DNA of 64,000 nucleotides, taken from assembly GCA_963519305.1 (NCBI GenBank), contig CAUQMS010000001.1, positions 310,001 through 374,000 on the forward strand, read 5' to 3'. A model generated the notes under the pieces. That model worked only from the letters and a program-made list of their open reading frames with translations, made no database searches and was not told where the DNA came from. Positions within the stretch are counted from its first letter, which is position 1; the number at the start of each line of letters is the position of its first letter. Source of the DNA: Ewingella sp963519305 (GTDB lineage Bacteria > Pseudomonadota > Gammaproteobacteria > Enterobacterales > Enterobacteriaceae). A program made the translations under genes and the position numbers. Positions 43,605 to 51,236 of this stretch are shown piece after piece.

Positions 43605-43661
43605 CGAAGTGAGATCGTCCGGATTTATCAGGACGTCATCATTTCGGGTTTTTTTGTTTTT
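43601..43661 (+). terminator. Leader terminator paired with the RAT site
   Basis: AACCCGAA (43601-43608) pairs with TTCGGGTT (43643-43650), and an inner GTCC/GGAC stem lies within. TTTTTTTGTTTTT follows. It would end transcription 60 bases before the porin gene unless the RAT is bound. Confidence 0.93.
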
Positions 43662-43720
43662 AAAATCCACTCACTGGGACGAAGTATTAATGAATAATAA
43701 CTACAGGGAGTGATAAAGTT

Positions 43721-45016
43721 ATGGAGAAGTTAAAGTTTTATTTTATTTTTGGTGTGTTAGGACTACCAGTTTATGCCGGCGCCTCCGTGCCCAATATTAA
43801 AGACACCCTTTTTGTTAAAGACAGTTCTCTGGAGTTAGGAACCCATAATATCCTGAAGTACCTTGATGAAGGAGAAACAGGCAAGCGTAATGTGCATGAA
43901 GCCTGGGGGCAGGGGATTTCACTGGATTATAAATCAGGTTATATCAATAATTTCATTGGAGTTGACGGGTCATACTACGGAGTCATTAAACTGGCGGCAG
44001 CGGATAATTTTTCCTCCAGAGGGATCCTTTATAACGATAACGGTCAGGCCAGCGGATTTAATAAAGTGGGGCAGCTTTATGGCAAAGCGAAGTTCTCCGA
44101 ATCCGGCATTGATGGCAATCTTTACGGCGGCTGGAAACTGCTAAAACTGGGCGTGCTGACCACATCGATGCGTGCAGCGCCCAATACCTATCAGGGTGTC
44201 AGCGGCGATGTGACCTGGGATGCTTACCGCCTGCGAATGGCCTACGTCGATAAATCCTCTAACCGCGACTCGCCCGATAAAGTGCATTTTACAACCAGCG
44301 ACGGTAAGCAAATCAATTCTATTTATACCGGCGATCTGCAATATAAATCCGACACCCTGACCATGTTGTATTTGTACGGGGAAAGTGAAGGTTATTTGCG
44401 ACGTAATGGCCTTGAACTGGCCCTGAAACAGAATAAATCCTTAGGCTATGGTTTGCAGGTTTATACTACTGACACGCTGGATAAATATGACAGCATGAAG
44501 GAAAGTAAAAAGGACTTTGATTCCAGCGCCACCCATTATGCCGTCGACATGACCTGGAAACCGGGTAACTGGATCATTAAGCCGGGTTTTGAATATACAC
44601 AGGCGCATAAAACCGATGGTATAGGACAATTCCCGCGGCATATGAGTAAAAACTCAAGAGGTACTTTTAATTCCATGGCGTATGCAGGGCTCGATTATAT
44701 GCGCGATGAAGAAAAGGTGATCTCATTCGATATGGGTTATAACGTCACGCCTGATCTCTTGGTCGGAATAAATACCCATTACGGATTCTTTGATTATAAG
44801 GGGCAGGCAGTCAAAGAGGGCGAGTTTAACGTCTACACATTGTGGAAACCGTCTTCACCGGCGCTTAAGAATCTGTCTGTTTTCACGTTGGCAGGCCCGG
44901 GACGCACCTTCGAACATAACGGCACGACGCCGATTGAAGACAGCAACGGCATTATTAAGAAAACCAACAGTATGGCGTATGAATTCCGCATTGATTATAA
45001 ATTCAATATTTTCTGA
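43721..45016 (+). CDS. OprD-family outer-membrane porin
   Basis: A 431-residue beta-barrel porin. The signal peptide ends near LPVYAGA. The mature start (IKDTLFVKDSSLELGTHNILKY) and the barrel repeats with GGWKLLKLGVLTTSMRAAPNTYQG and MAYVDKSSNRDSP resemble OprD-type specific channels. The final residues EFRIDYKFNIF end in phenylalanine, as outer-membrane barrels do. AGGGAG lies 10 bases before the ATG. Control by a BglG-type leader suggests it admits a beta-glucoside or another PTS sugar, or a phosphorylated compound. The actual substrate cannot be read from sequence. It is followed after 25 bases by a periplasmic phosphatase gene. Confidence 0.87.
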   Translation: MEKLKFYFIFGVLGLPVYAGASVPNIKDTLFVKDSSLELGTHNILKYLDEGETGKRNVHEAWGQGISLDYKSGYINNFIGVDGSYYGVIKLAAADNFSSRGILYNDNGQASGFNKVGQLYGKAKFSESGIDGNLYGGWKLLKLGVLTTSMRAAPNTYQGVSGDVTWDAYRLRMAYVDKSSNRDSPDKVHFTTSDGKQINSIYTGDLQYKSDTLTMLYLYGESEGYLRRNGLELALKQNKSLGYGLQVYTTDTLDKYDSMKESKKDFDSSATHYAVDMTWKPGNWIIKPGFEYTQAHKTDGIGQFPRHMSKNSRGTFNSMAYAGLDYMRDEEKVISFDMGYNVTPDLLVGINTHYGFFDYKGQAVKEGEFNVYTLWKPSSPALKNLSVFTLAGPGRTFEHNGTTPIEDSNGIIKKTNSMAYEFRIDYKFNIF

Positions 45017-45041
45017 TGTGTTCACTGATAAGGAATAAACA

Positions 45042-45839
45042 ATGAAAAAGCACATGATGGCCGCAATGGCGTTAATGACGCCGATCTTTTTCACGCCGCT
45101 ACAGGCCGCGCAGACGCAGGCTGATAGTCAGGGGCCGGTCGCTAAGCAGCCGGGCGAAGTCACGTTTTACGTCACGCGTCATGGCAAAACCATGTTTAAT
45201 ACCGCGCACCGCATGCAGGGCTGGTCGGATACGCCACTGACGGCGGCCGGTGTGGAAGTCGCCACCCGGTTGGGCAAGGGCCTCAAAGAGGTGCCGTTTA
45301 CGGCGGTCTACTCCAGTGATGCTGGCCGTGCACGGGAAACGGCCAAATTGGTGCTGGCAGCTGCCGGGCAATCTAAACCGATTATTGAAGAGTCTTCCCT
45401 GCGTGAAACCTGTTTTGGCTCCTTTGAAGGAACGTTGGAATCGGTCACTTGGGCGCCAGTGGCGAAAAAGCTGGGATACAAAGATTTTGAATCGATGGGA
45501 CAGGCGTTGGGTAAAAGTGAGATCACGCTGGACCAGATGATGGATACTCTCGCGGCCACTGACCCGAGCGGTCAGACAGAAACCGCCGCGCAGGTGCGTA
45601 CCCGTATGCAAAATGAGCTGCGTGTCATTGCCGAAAAAGTCAGTGCAGGCGGGGGTGGCAACGTGCTGGTGGTATCGCACGGTATGGCGATCCTGACCAT
45701 GCTGAAAGGATGGACACCTGCCGGGCAACTTCGTGAACCTCTCAAGAATGCCAGCGTCACAAAAATTACCTACCTCAACGGCAAATTCACCGTCGGTAAG
45801 GTGGGGGATATGAGCTACGTTGAAAAAGGAAAGCAGTAA
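45042..45839 (+). CDS. Periplasmic histidine phosphatase-family protein
   Basis: A 265-residue enzyme of the phosphoglycerate-mutase/acid phosphatase clan with an export signal (cleavage near PLQAAQ). The catalytic RHG is at 46-48 (YVTRHGKTMFN). SSDAGRARETA carries the second phosphate-binding arginine. SLRETCFGSFEG supplies the acidic residue, and VVSHGMAI near 215 the second histidine. All the usual catalytic positions are present, so it should be active. It probably hydrolyses a phosphate ester in the periplasm. Co-transcription with the porin suggests that the porin admits that substrate, which is inference. AAGGA precedes the ATG. Confidence 0.88.
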   Translation: MKKHMMAAMALMTPIFFTPLQAAQTQADSQGPVAKQPGEVTFYVTRHGKTMFNTAHRMQGWSDTPLTAAGVEVATRLGKGLKEVPFTAVYSSDAGRARETAKLVLAAAGQSKPIIEESSLRETCFGSFEGTLESVTWAPVAKKLGYKDFESMGQALGKSEITLDQMMDTLAATDPSGQTETAAQVRTRMQNELRVIAEKVSAGGGGNVLVVSHGMAILTMLKGWTPAGQLREPLKNASVTKITYLNGKFTVGKVGDMSYVEKGKQ

Positions 45840-45877
45840 GTGCTAAAGGTTCAGAAAGAGTGAACCGTTAAAAGACC

Positions 45878-45906
45878 AACGCCTTCTGCGTACAGAAGGC
45901 GTTTTG
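45878..45906 (+). terminator. Intrinsic terminator after the phosphatase
   Basis: AACGCCTTCTG and CAGAAGGCGTT close a four-base loop and run into TTTT. It separates the plus-strand pair from the convergent transporter gene. Confidence 0.88.
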
Positions 45907-45927
45907 TATTGCCACAGGGCGAGTGAT

Positions 45928-47217
45928 TTACAGCTGAGCCACGCCATTAACCGGCAGATGTTTAGGCGGTTTAATCACGAAGAATACCAGAATAGCCCCA
46001 AGTGCAGCGACGCCACCGGCAAGGATAAAGGCGCTGTCGAAGCGGCCGGTATTCTGCACGATAAAGCCGGTCACTACCGGACCGATGATGCCTGACACGC
46101 TGCCAATCAGATGAATAAACCCGCTGGTGCCACCCACACGTGATTTATGCACCACATCCTGAATGATCGCCCAGTAAATAGCACCAGTGGTATACAGGAA
46201 GAAGATGGAAATAGACATCAGTGCGACGGCAGGCACTACGCTGGTGACAACACCGGCCAGAGCCACACAAATGGCTGCTGCGAACAGACTGACCACCAAT
46301 ATTATTTTTCGTGACAGTAACAGACGGCCGGTAATATTGAATATTTTATCGGAAATAATGCCGCCGAGTGCCAGACCCACAAAACCGACAATCCACGGGA
46401 TTACCGTTGTCAGGCTCATTTCTTTAATATTCAGACCGTGTGCCTGCACCAGATAAGCCGGGAACCAGCTCAGGAAGAAGAATAAAATATAGTTGTAGCA
46501 GAAGAAGGCGAAGGCGGTGACCAGAATGATGGGCTGGCGCAGATAATAACCTAAACCGTGTGCGGCCTGGGCTAAATCCTCTTCTTTGGAGAGATGTTCA
46601 TTCTTCATCTCTTCGATTAAACGCCATTCGTTTTGTGTAACGCGTTTACTTTTCAGCGGATTATCTGCCACGGTGAAAAACCAGACAACCATCCATACAA
46701 TCCCGATAGACGCGATAACCATAAACGCCGGGCGCCAGCCAAAAGAGATCGCCAGATAGCCGACAATCGGGCCCGCTACCGCGCCGCCGAGCGGTGAGCC
46801 TGCGCTCAGTAATCCCATTGCGGTGGCGGCCTGTTTCTTCGGGAACCAGCCGTTAATCATCTTATTCGCCGATGCACAAATCGGTCCTTCAGCCATGCCA
46901 AATAAAACCCGTAAAATCAGCATGGAATAAAAACCGGTGGCGATGGCGGTCATTCCGCAAAACAGTGACCAGAGACCGACGGCGAGGCCCATCACAATGG
47001 TCGGGCCAAATTTATCGACGGCCAGACCGCCAAGGAAATTAAATATGGCATAACCAAAGAAGAAGCTGCCAAATATTATGCCGAATTGTTCCGGATTAAT
47101 CGTCAGCTCTTTTTCTATCATCGGCACAGTAATCGACAGCGCAACGCGGTCGAGGTAATTAATCATGTAGACCATAAATAACAGGAATACGATGACCCAA
47201 CGTAGGTTTTTAAACAT
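45928..47217 (-). CDS. MFS sugar-acid transporter (ACS family)
   Basis: A 429-residue proton-coupled importer with twelve hydrophobic segments. The first helix MVYMINYLDRVALSITVPMI and the loop with LAVDKFGPTIVMG are typical of the anion:cation symporter family that takes up hexuronates, glucarate and galactonate. RVLFGMAEGPICASANKMINGWFP is also conserved. It lies downstream of rspA and rspB on the same strand, which suggests uptake of mannonate or a related sugar acid for these enzymes. A terminator lies between, so it may be partly separately expressed. GGAG precedes the ATG. Confidence 0.92.
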   Translation of the reverse strand: MFKNLRWVIVFLLFMVYMINYLDRVALSITVPMIEKELTINPEQFGIIFGSFFFGYAIFNFLGGLAVDKFGPTIVMGLAVGLWSLFCGMTAIATGFYSMLILRVLFGMAEGPICASANKMINGWFPKKQAATAMGLLSAGSPLGGAVAGPIVGYLAISFGWRPAFMVIASIGIVWMVVWFFTVADNPLKSKRVTQNEWRLIEEMKNEHLSKEEDLAQAAHGLGYYLRQPIILVTAFAFFCYNYILFFFLSWFPAYLVQAHGLNIKEMSLTTVIPWIVGFVGLALGGIISDKIFNITGRLLLSRKIILVVSLFAAAICVALAGVVTSVVPAVALMSISIFFLYTTGAIYWAIIQDVVHKSRVGGTSGFIHLIGSVSGIIGPVVTGFIVQNTGRFDSAFILAGGVAALGAILVFFVIKPPKHLPVNGVAQL

Positions 47218-47295
47218 AGGTGCTCCACTGAGTGTTTAATGTCATTTTTATCGTGTTGCGTTTTGTAGGGTTTTTAAATACAGGTGATATAAGTG

Positions 47296-47328
47296 CAAAA
47301 ATAGGAAGGATGAAAATTCATCCTTCCT
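47296..47328 (-). terminator. Hairpin terminator between rspB and the transporter
   Basis: On the minus strand AGGAAGGATGAA pairs perfectly with TTCATCCTTCCT over 12 bases with a two-base loop (47303-47328), followed by ATTTTTG. It should end or attenuate transcription after rspB. Confidence 0.82.
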
Positions 47329-47358
47329 TTATAGCGGCTTAACGAATTAAGCCTGTGT

Positions 47359-48384
47359 TCAGACATCCATTGAGAATTTCAGCAGGACTTTGCAACAGGC
47401 GCGCTGGTCGTTGGCGAATAAATCCATCGCGTTTTCAATTTTCGCGGCGGGCATCAGATGCGTTACCAGTTTTTGCGGATCAATTTTCCCCTCTTCCATC
47501 CATTGAATGACCTGCGGGAAGCGGTGGCTGTTCAGGCGCGATGAAAACAGGGAGATCTCTTTGCTGGTAATACTTTGCTGAGTGACGCTGCTGGCTTCGC
47601 CGGAGAAGCCCATCATGCCGATTCTCGCCGCCGGTGAGGCCAGCAGAATCGCTTCCTGTAAAATCGCCGGATGGCAGGCCGCATCAATCACCAGCGTCGG
47701 GCGTATGCCGTCAGAGGACAGTGCATCGGCCACCGACTGTTGCTGATTATTAATCGTCTGGTCTGCGCCGCTCTGTTTTGCCATTGCCAGACGTTCGTCA
47801 ATGCGGTCCGCCACGATGACTTTCGCCACGCCGTAGACCCCTTTTAGCACCTGGATAACTGTCAGACCCATCGGCCCGGCACCGTAAACCAGCGCGGTAT
47901 CCTGCGGTTGCGGTTTCAGAAACGCGGTGATATTTGCGGCAATCGTAAAGGGTTCCACCATGCTGGCCAGCTCGTCGGGAATGACAGCCGGAACCACGTA
48001 GGCATTGGCGGCCGGCGCGCAGGCGTAGTCACTAAAGCCTCCGTCACGGTGCACGCCGATGACCTGTAATTCGGTGCAAACGTTCGGTCTGCCGATGGAG
48101 CAGGGATAGCAATGGCCGCAGCTGACCACCGGATCGACCACTACGCGCTCACCAATGCGGCAGGCCTCGACGCCATCACCCACGCCGTCAATGTGCCCGA
48201 AAAATTCATGCCCAATTACCCGCGGGTATTTTGCAAACGGATTCTGCCCGTGATGAATATGAACATCTGAGCCGCAGATCCCGGCGTAACTGACTTTTAC
48301 ACGGACCTCACCGGCGGCCGGTTGCGGCAACGGGCGTTCTTCAATCACCAGTTTGCCTGGATGCTGTATGACGACGCTTTTCAT
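47359..48384 (-). CDS. rspB: Zinc-dependent dehydrogenase RspB
   Basis: A 341-residue medium-chain dehydrogenase, cytoplasmic, which oxidises a sugar acid or polyol with NAD. Catalytic zinc ligands lie in YAGICGSDVHIHHG and PRVIGHEFFGHI. The structural zinc loop is SCGHCYPCSIGRPNVC. The nucleotide site is VYGAGPMGLTVIQ. The protein is close to E. coli RspB along its whole length. The ATG at 48384 (MKSVVIQ) with AGGGA upstream is preferred over an in-frame start at 48408 inside the rspA end. It follows rspA by 11 bases. Confidence 0.94.
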   Translation of the reverse strand: MKSVVIQHPGKLVIEERPLPQPAAGEVRVKVSYAGICGSDVHIHHGQNPFAKYPRVIGHEFFGHIDGVGDGVEACRIGERVVVDPVVSCGHCYPCSIGRPNVCTELQVIGVHRDGGFSDYACAPAANAYVVPAVIPDELASMVEPFTIAANITAFLKPQPQDTALVYGAGPMGLTVIQVLKGVYGVAKVIVADRIDERLAMAKQSGADQTINNQQQSVADALSSDGIRPTLVIDAACHPAILQEAILLASPAARIGMMGFSGEASSVTQQSITSKEISLFSSRLNSHRFPQVIQWMEEGKIDPQKLVTHLMPAAKIENAMDLFANDQRACCKVLLKFSMDV

Positions 48385-48395
48385 TTTCGATTCCC

Positions 48396-49610
48396 TTACC
48401 AGTTCCACAGTGTGCCGTCTTCCAGACGGGCCACCGGCAGGTGCGCCGGTTCGTACGGATATTTCGCCGCCAGTTTTTCGTCAAATTCGATGCCCAGCCC
48501 CGGTTTTTCGCCCGGATGCATGTAGCCGTCATTAAAAGTCCAGTTATGCGGGAAGACTTCCAGCATCTGCCCGGAGTACCCCATGTACTCCTGCACACCG
48601 AAGTTCGGCACCCACAGGTCAAAGTGCAGCGCGGCGGCCATGCAAATCGGTGAAAGATCCGACGGCCCGTGCGAGCCGGTGCGCACCTGATACAACGATG
48701 CGAAATCGGCAATTCGGCGCATGCCGGTAATGCCGCCCGCATGGGTCAGGGTGGTACGGATATAGTCGATCAGTTGCTCTTCAATCAGCTGTTTGCAGTC
48801 CCAGATGCTGTTGAACACTTCACCGACCGCAATCGGCGTGACGGTATGCTGGCGGATCAGGCGGAAACACTCCTGGTTCTCAGCAGGCGTTGGGTCTTCC
48901 ATCCAGAACAGACGGTATTGCTCAATGCTTTTACCAAAGCGTGCGGCCTCAATCGGCGTCAGGCGGTGATGCATGTCGTGCAGTAAATGTTCGTCGAAGC
49001 CAAATTTATTGCGCACGGCGTCGAACAATTTTGGCGTGAAATCGAGGTATTTTTCCGTCGACCACAGCTGCTCTTCCGGCCAGACGCCTTTGGTCGCCGG
49101 TTCGTAGGCCAGGCCTTTGCCCTTCGCCATGCCGTAGGTGGTTTTCATGCCCGGCACGCCGCACTGCGCGCGAATCGCCTTAAAGCCGAGCTCTTTGTGT
49201 TTAGCGTAATCGTCCAGCACTTCATCTATGGAGTGGCCGGTGGTGTGGCAGTAAACCATCACGCCGGTACGCGACGCGCCGCCCAGCAACTGGTACAGAG
49301 GCATATTGGCGGCCTTGGCCTTGATGTCCCACAGCGCCATATCCACGGCGGATATCGCCGACATGGTTACCGGCCCGCGGCGCCAGTAAGCCCCTTTATA
49401 GAAAAACTGCCAGATGTCTTCGATCTGGTGAGCGTCACGGCCAATCAGCTGCGGACAGACGTGGTCTTTCAGGTAAGAGGCGACCGGTAACTCACGGCCA
49501 TTCAGGGTAGCGTCGCCAATACCGGTCAGGCCGCTGTCAGTGGTAATTTTCAGCGTGACGAAATTACGACCCGGACAGGTAACAAACACTTCAGCGTTAA
49601 CTATTTTCAT
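48396..49610 (-). CDS. rspA: Mannonate dehydratase-family enzyme RspA
   Basis: A 404-residue enolase-superfamily enzyme of the D-mannonate dehydratase (ManD) subgroup. Metal and catalytic residues are visible: Asp212 and His214 in HDMHHRLTP, Glu238 in MEDP, Glu264 in GEVF, and His314 in TGSHGPSD. E. coli RspA was first described as a starvation-sensing protein and is also 404 residues. ManD members differ widely in activity, so D-mannonate or D-gluconate is likely but not proven. A TTG at 49613 precedes the ATG at 49610, and the ATG fits the family. It heads the unit rspA-rspB-transporter. Confidence 0.94.
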   Translation of the reverse strand: MKIVNAEVFVTCPGRNFVTLKITTDSGLTGIGDATLNGRELPVASYLKDHVCPQLIGRDAHQIEDIWQFFYKGAYWRRGPVTMSAISAVDMALWDIKAKAANMPLYQLLGGASRTGVMVYCHTTGHSIDEVLDDYAKHKELGFKAIRAQCGVPGMKTTYGMAKGKGLAYEPATKGVWPEEQLWSTEKYLDFTPKLFDAVRNKFGFDEHLLHDMHHRLTPIEAARFGKSIEQYRLFWMEDPTPAENQECFRLIRQHTVTPIAVGEVFNSIWDCKQLIEEQLIDYIRTTLTHAGGITGMRRIADFASLYQVRTGSHGPSDLSPICMAAALHFDLWVPNFGVQEYMGYSGQMLEVFPHNWTFNDGYMHPGEKPGLGIEFDEKLAAKYPYEPAHLPVARLEDGTLWNW

Positions 49611-49679
49611 CAATCAAACCTTTTGTGCAGAAAGTAGGGCTCAGTTCATTGAGTAAAAATTACGCCGAATGACAACTAC

Positions 49680-49691
49680 CATACAAGTATG
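49680..49691. promoter_or_regulatory. Possible GntR-type operator upstream of rspA
   Basis: CATAC and GTATG form a dyad with a two-base spacer, 70 bases before the rspA start. Its size and spacing suit regulators of the FadR/UxuR branch of GntR proteins, which often control hexuronate and mannonate genes. No such regulator gene lies in the window. Confidence 0.4.
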
Positions 49692-49808
49692 CATATCGGA
49701 TTTTGCGGGAGGTGATCACAGTTTGTAACGCAAAGGTGAAGGGAAGTGGGGAAGGAGGGAGGAATGACTCCCCGCCGGAGCAGGGAGCAACAAAACAAAG
49801 GTATCGAT

Positions 49809-50720
49809 TTAGCCTAATACCGGGCACTGCGGTGGCAGGCGGCACCGGATGGCGTTGGGAATAACATCAATACGAAAATGGGTGCCGGTCAGGGGCTCGC
49901 CATCAAGGTTGAAGGTCATGTTGTGCGGTGCGTTAATTTCCAGCCACGGCAGCGACGCAGAGATCACATTTTTGTTCTCTTCTTTATTGACCAGACTGCG
50001 GATAAATGACGGCAGCAGCTCTTCAGATGTCAGCAGACGCAGCTGCAATAAACCATCATTAATCAGCGCATCAGGGCAGATCTGCTGGCCGCCACCGGCC
50101 TGACGCCCGTTGCCGATGCCAATCACCAGCGCATCTCCTGACCAGGAAAAATCAGGCCCGGTGATTTCGCAGCGATCGGCTTTGAGCGTATCCATCCGCA
50201 GCAGACCGTGGATGAAATAGGAAACCCCGCCGAGTGCTGACTTCAGTTTTTCCGGCGTTTCGGTGGTAATACGCGTGCCAAAACCGCCAGTTGCCATATT
50301 GATAAAATAATGTTTGTCATTGACGCGGGCCAGATCGATTTCTACCGCCCGGCCTTTTATCGCCAGCAGCAGTGCCTGATCGATCGCGACGGGAACATCG
50401 CAGCTGGTGGCAAAATCGTTGGCGGTGCCCATCGGTAATAACCCCAGCACCGGTCGTGGCCCCGCAGGCAAATTAACCAGTGCGGTGGCGACTTCATTAA
50501 TGGTGCCGTCGCCGCCACCGGCAATCACCGTTTGACAGCCTAATTCTACGGCCTCAGCCAGATAACGTGCGGCATCGCCATGCTCCCAGGTAACACGGAC
50601 TTCAATTTGGGTTCCTTCTGCGCGTAAGCAATATATCGCCTCGCGCAGCGCCTCGTTACCTGCCCCTTTACCGTTTAAAATCAGCAGTGCGGCGGGCATG
50701 TCGTTCATGCTTTCCTTCAT
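49809..50720 (-). CDS. yegS: Lipid kinase YegS
   Basis: A 303-residue cytoplasmic or membrane-associated kinase of the diacylglycerol-kinase fold. The nucleotide-binding motif GGGDGT is at 68-73, followed by GLLPMGTANDFA, both diagnostic. The C-terminal half (NMATGGFGTRITTETPEKLKSALGGVSYF and the PNFDGE-like FNLDGEPL) agrees with YegS of E. coli. AGGAG lies eight bases before the ATG. The gene is alone, between rspA and cyaR on the same strand. Phosphatidylglycerol has been proposed as the substrate of the family. Confidence 0.95.
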   Translation of the reverse strand: MKESMNDMPAALLILNGKGAGNEALREAIYCLRAEGTQIEVRVTWEHGDAARYLAEAVELGCQTVIAGGGDGTINEVATALVNLPAGPRPVLGLLPMGTANDFATSCDVPVAIDQALLLAIKGRAVEIDLARVNDKHYFINMATGGFGTRITTETPEKLKSALGGVSYFIHGLLRMDTLKADRCEITGPDFSWSGDALVIGIGNGRQAGGGQQICPDALINDGLLQLRLLTSEELLPSFIRSLVNKEENKNVISASLPWLEINAPHNMTFNLDGEPLTGTHFRIDVIPNAIRCRLPPQCPVLG

Positions 50721-51001
50721 GAATAGTCTCCTGTCTGTAACAAGGTTCAGACTTTAGCAGTAAAGATAGATGACAAACCAGTGATACGGCTATCGGAATA
50801 ATCAGGTAATGAAGCGGGAAGTTCTGGCGTTATTAGCTGTTAAATAATTACACGGAAATAGCTAATTCTAAATGGCATTATTCAATGATTAGATTTAATT
50901 CTAATTAACGATAACGCTTATCTTGAGTATTAATCTATTTCGTTATTTGCCGTGAGGAATGCTCAGGAAATGGATTTATGATTGTTTTAATTAGTTGAAA
51001 C
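50721..51001. promoter_or_regulatory. AT-rich region between cyaR and yegS
   Basis: These 280 bases contain no supportable gene and should hold the yegS promoter (minus strand). They are rich in TTAAT-type stretches. No terminator other than the cyaR one is visible. Confidence 0.4.
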
Positions 51002-51080
51002 AAAAAGAAAAGCCAGCTCAAGGGAGATTGAGCCGGCCAAGGAGGTGGTTCTTAGTGATGTCCGATAATTTATTTTTCAT
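51002..51080 (-). ncRNA. cyaR: CyaR (RyeE) Hfq-dependent small RNA
   Basis: On the minus strand the segment AAGAACCACCTCCTT (51038-51052), then AATCTCCCTTGAG and a GC-rich hairpin with TTTTCTTTTTG, aligns closely with the 3' half of E. coli CyaR. The anti-Shine-Dalgarno core AACCACCTCCTT is intact. Terminator arms are 51012-51021 and 51028-51037 with one mismatch. As in E. coli, it lies just downstream of yegQ on the same strand. CyaR represses ompX, luxS, nadE and yqaE mRNAs in E. coli. The 5' end near 51080 is estimated from a TTATAC-like -10. The open frame on the opposite strand is an artefact. Confidence 0.92.
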
Positions 51081-51124
51081 TCGTATAAATTGCGAAAGGA
51101 TAATAACGAAACAAAGCAGAATGG

Positions 51125-51144
51125 AATGTGACCGGTTTCTTATT
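51125..51144 (-). promoter_or_regulatory. Possible CRP site of cyaR
   Basis: TGTGA at 51127-51131 is followed after six bases by TCTTA, one strong and one weak CRP half-site. It lies about 50 bases upstream of the estimated cyaR start. E. coli cyaR is activated by CRP, so a site is expected here. The exact spacing is uncertain because the transcript start is estimated. Confidence 0.4.
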
Positions 51145-51157
51145 TTTGATGTTCTTT

Positions 51158-51192
51158 TAAAAAAAAGAATAAAAACGCCACGTCAGGTGGCG
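51158..51192 (-). terminator. Intrinsic terminator after yegQ
   Basis: On the minus strand CGCCAC and GTGGCG (51176-51192) close a five-base loop and run into TTTTTATTCTTTTTTTT. It separates yegQ from cyaR. Confidence 0.92.
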
Positions 51193-51236
51193 TCGTCAGG
51201 GATACTTACCGGCAACTATATTCAGATCATGCCAGA

